63,313 nucleotides of DNA from an uncultured Prochlorococcus sp. Its GTDB lineage: Bacteria; Cyanobacteriota; Cyanobacteriia; PCC-6307; Cyanobiaceae. This document shows positions 62,173 through 63,313 of this stretch, one piece after another (within the stretch, counting starts at the first letter, position 1; every line of letters starts with the position of its first letter). The position numbers and the translations under genes are program-made. The stretch spans positions 1 through 63,313 of the forward strand of contig CACBBI010000004.1 of assembly GCA_902537445.1 (NCBI GenBank), given 5' to 3'. A model generated the notes under the pieces. The model saw only the letters and a list, made by a program, of their open reading frames with translations, was not told where the DNA came from and searched no databases.

Positions 62173-62202
62173 AAAAAAGCCACTTTTAGTGGCTTTTTTT
62201 TT
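62173..62202 (+). terminator. Intrinsic terminator of the DUF4278 gene
   Basis: AAAAAAGCCACT (62173-62184) and AGTGGCTTTTTT (62188-62199) form a perfect stem with a TTT loop, followed by more T. It lies 18 bases after the stop. Confidence 0.9.
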
Positions 62203-62285
62203 CAAACTTAATCCAAAAAATCACTTAATACTTCTTAAAAGCCTTAAACTGATATTATTTAATTGCATTTATATATTTGATAACA

Positions 62286-62435
62286 ATGGCAGACCAGAAA
62301 CCTTTGTTTAAGTCACCTTATGACATAAAAGATGTTAGTGCTCTTTTCGCCATTGTTGCCTTCGTTTTAATAATCACTGCCATAGTAGGGAACAACTTAT
62401 TTGGTTTATTTCAACAAAATGTCAATTTTGGATGA
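62286..62435 (+). CDS. Small membrane protein (49 aa)
   Basis: The 49 codons have a polar N terminus (ADQKPLFKSPYDIKDVS) then a hydrophobic helix (ALFAIVAFVLIITAIVG) and NNLFGLFQQNVNFG. The composition is ordinary and the ATG is clear. It resembles thylakoid small subunits in form but I cannot name it. Confidence 0.65.
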   Translation: MADQKPLFKSPYDIKDVSALFAIVAFVLIITAIVGNNLFGLFQQNVNFG

Positions 62436-62471
62436 TTTAAGTGTTTCTGAATCAGATAAAGTAATATTATT

Positions 62472-63176
62472 TCAAATAATAGGTTTAGCATATATATGAA
62501 TTTCACCCTCAGATTTCAGGTCATACCTAGGATCACTATATTTTATTGAAATTTCATCAATTATTTGAAAACCATTTTCTAATAGAAGTTTTTTCAAACC
62601 TTTAAAATCATACATCCATTTATGGTTTAATCCATTATCTAAAAAGTTATTTATAAATTTATAGAATATTGACGGTTCTGTCCTTCTTGTGAGGGTTAAG
62701 TTTTCTATAAATTCATAAGAGGCTTCTGTATTCTCAGATTCAACATAGCTTAAGGCATAAAATTTCAGATCAGGGACTATAAGATGTAAAGTTCCTTCTG
62801 AAGTGAGAACTCTCTTAAAATCATTAAGAATTATGGATGCTTGATCAAGATAAACATGCTCAAGAAAATGGCTACAAAGTATATGACTTACTGAATTTTT
62901 GCTAAAAGGAAGTCTTCTTTTACAATTATGCTTCTTGTAGATATAAATTGAACTTTGTTTCAAAAACTTATCGAAAATAAATCTATATTCTTTTTTAATA
63001 AATTTCTTAAAAAAAGGATAAAAGGGTAATAAATATAAAAATAATGAATTATCTAAATTTATAAAACCCTTTACAGCATTTCTACCAGAAGCAACATTGA
63101 TCTTATAAATTTTTTTATTTTGGGGATTTTTGGTAAAATTTAATTTCAAGAATTTAGCTTCAAGTAAATTAATCAT
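62472..63176 (-). CDS. SAM-dependent methyltransferase (type 11-like)
   Basis: The 234 residues show INVASGRNAVKGFINLDNS at the N terminus, ILCSHFLEHVYLDQASIIL and LIVPDLKFYALSYV. This is the pattern of predicted SAM methyltransferases often found near polysaccharide or glycosyltransferase genes. The substrate is unknown. From 63177 to the window end I see no gene. Confidence 0.75.
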   Translation of the reverse strand: MINLLEAKFLKLNFTKNPQNKKIYKINVASGRNAVKGFINLDNSLFLYLLPFYPFFKKFIKKEYRFIFDKFLKQSSIYIYKKHNCKRRLPFSKNSVSHILCSHFLEHVYLDQASIILNDFKRVLTSEGTLHLIVPDLKFYALSYVESENTEASYEFIENLTLTRRTEPSIFYKFINNFLDNGLNHKWMYDFKGLKKLLLENGFQIIDEISIKYSDPRYDLKSEGEIHIYAKPII

Positions 63177-63313
63177 AAAGTATGAAATAGTTATGTATTA
63201 GTACTGGTCAAATATTGAGTTTTTCTTAGCCTAACATTATCACAATGATCCATATTTTCTTTTGCGTAGTTCAGGTTATTTAATCAATCAATCATTAAGA
63301 CAACTTAACTAGC

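Noticed and set aside
1..63313. tRNA genes, CRISPR arrays, insertion sequences, prophage genes
   Set aside because: I looked for GTTCRANNC-type T-loops, regularly spaced repeats, transposase or integrase motifs and saw none; matches such as GGTTCGACTCC (in prfC) are coding sequence.

Overview
The window is about 63 kb of very AT-rich, compactly coded cyanobacterial DNA. I infer a high-light-type Prochlorococcus, or a very close relative. The evidence is petN, Thf1/Psb29, SipA, a high-light-inducible (Hli) protein, an FtsH2-type thylakoid protease, cyanobacteria-restricted DUF families (DUF3531, DUF4278, CPP1-like, and DUF1651, which is typical of marine picocyanobacteria), a B12-dependent class II ribonucleotide reductase, and low-GC coding with many TTG/GTG starts. 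I cannot name the strain. I see no tRNA, rRNA, CRISPR array, transposase or integrase.

Layout. (1) 1-5.3 kb: tail of an M16 peptidase pair, sipA, then a photosystem-repair and proteolysis block (ftsH, clpP, thf1) and petN, which is followed by a coupled 46-codon membrane peptide. (2) 5.4-12 kb: a run of very small, mostly unknown genes (single-helix membrane peptides, a lipoprotein, a ribbon-helix-helix protein, a DUF2130 protein, an orphan IF2-N domain protein). (3) 12-17.8 kb: a tight four-gene DNA repair operon of MBL-fold exonuclease, ATP-dependent ligase, DEXH helicase and PdeM-type phosphoesterase. (4) 18-25 kb: the phosphate operon pstS-pstC-pstA-pstB on the minus strand, with a Pho-box-like repeat before pstC, then an LptA-like protein, a small c-type cytochrome and a potassium channel. 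(5) 25-37 kb: a second small-gene region holding many unknown peptides, an Hli gene, a DnaA-box-like cluster, two DUF1651 loci with matching LexA-like operators and nested micro-ORFs, and a stand-alone NAD-ligase adenylation domain. (6) 37-62 kb: ordinary core genome (candidate 6S RNA beside purK, aroB, a MidA-like methyltransferase, nadA, ctpA, ispG, a uracil-DNA glycosylase, an aminotransferase, a phnD-phnC-phnE ABC transporter, rsmE, hslO, prfC, nrdJ). (7) 62-63.3 kb: a DUF4278 micro-gene with a structured leader, a small membrane protein and a methyltransferase.

How the genes fit together. FtsH2 and Thf1 act together in photosystem II repair, and SipA and Hli proteins belong to the high-light response. 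The Pst operon and the PhnDCE-type transporter are two routes of phosphorus acquisition. The ligase-associated operon, the truncated LigA-like protein, the uracil-DNA glycosylase and the two LexA-like sites point to DNA repair investment. The most unusual observation is the pair of DUF1651 loci at 34.5 and 37.0 kb. They share the same 18-bp operator. Each also carries, out of frame at its 5' end, a 26-codon hydrophobic ORF with a good ribosome site, and in that frame the substitutions are more conservative than in the DUF1651 frame.
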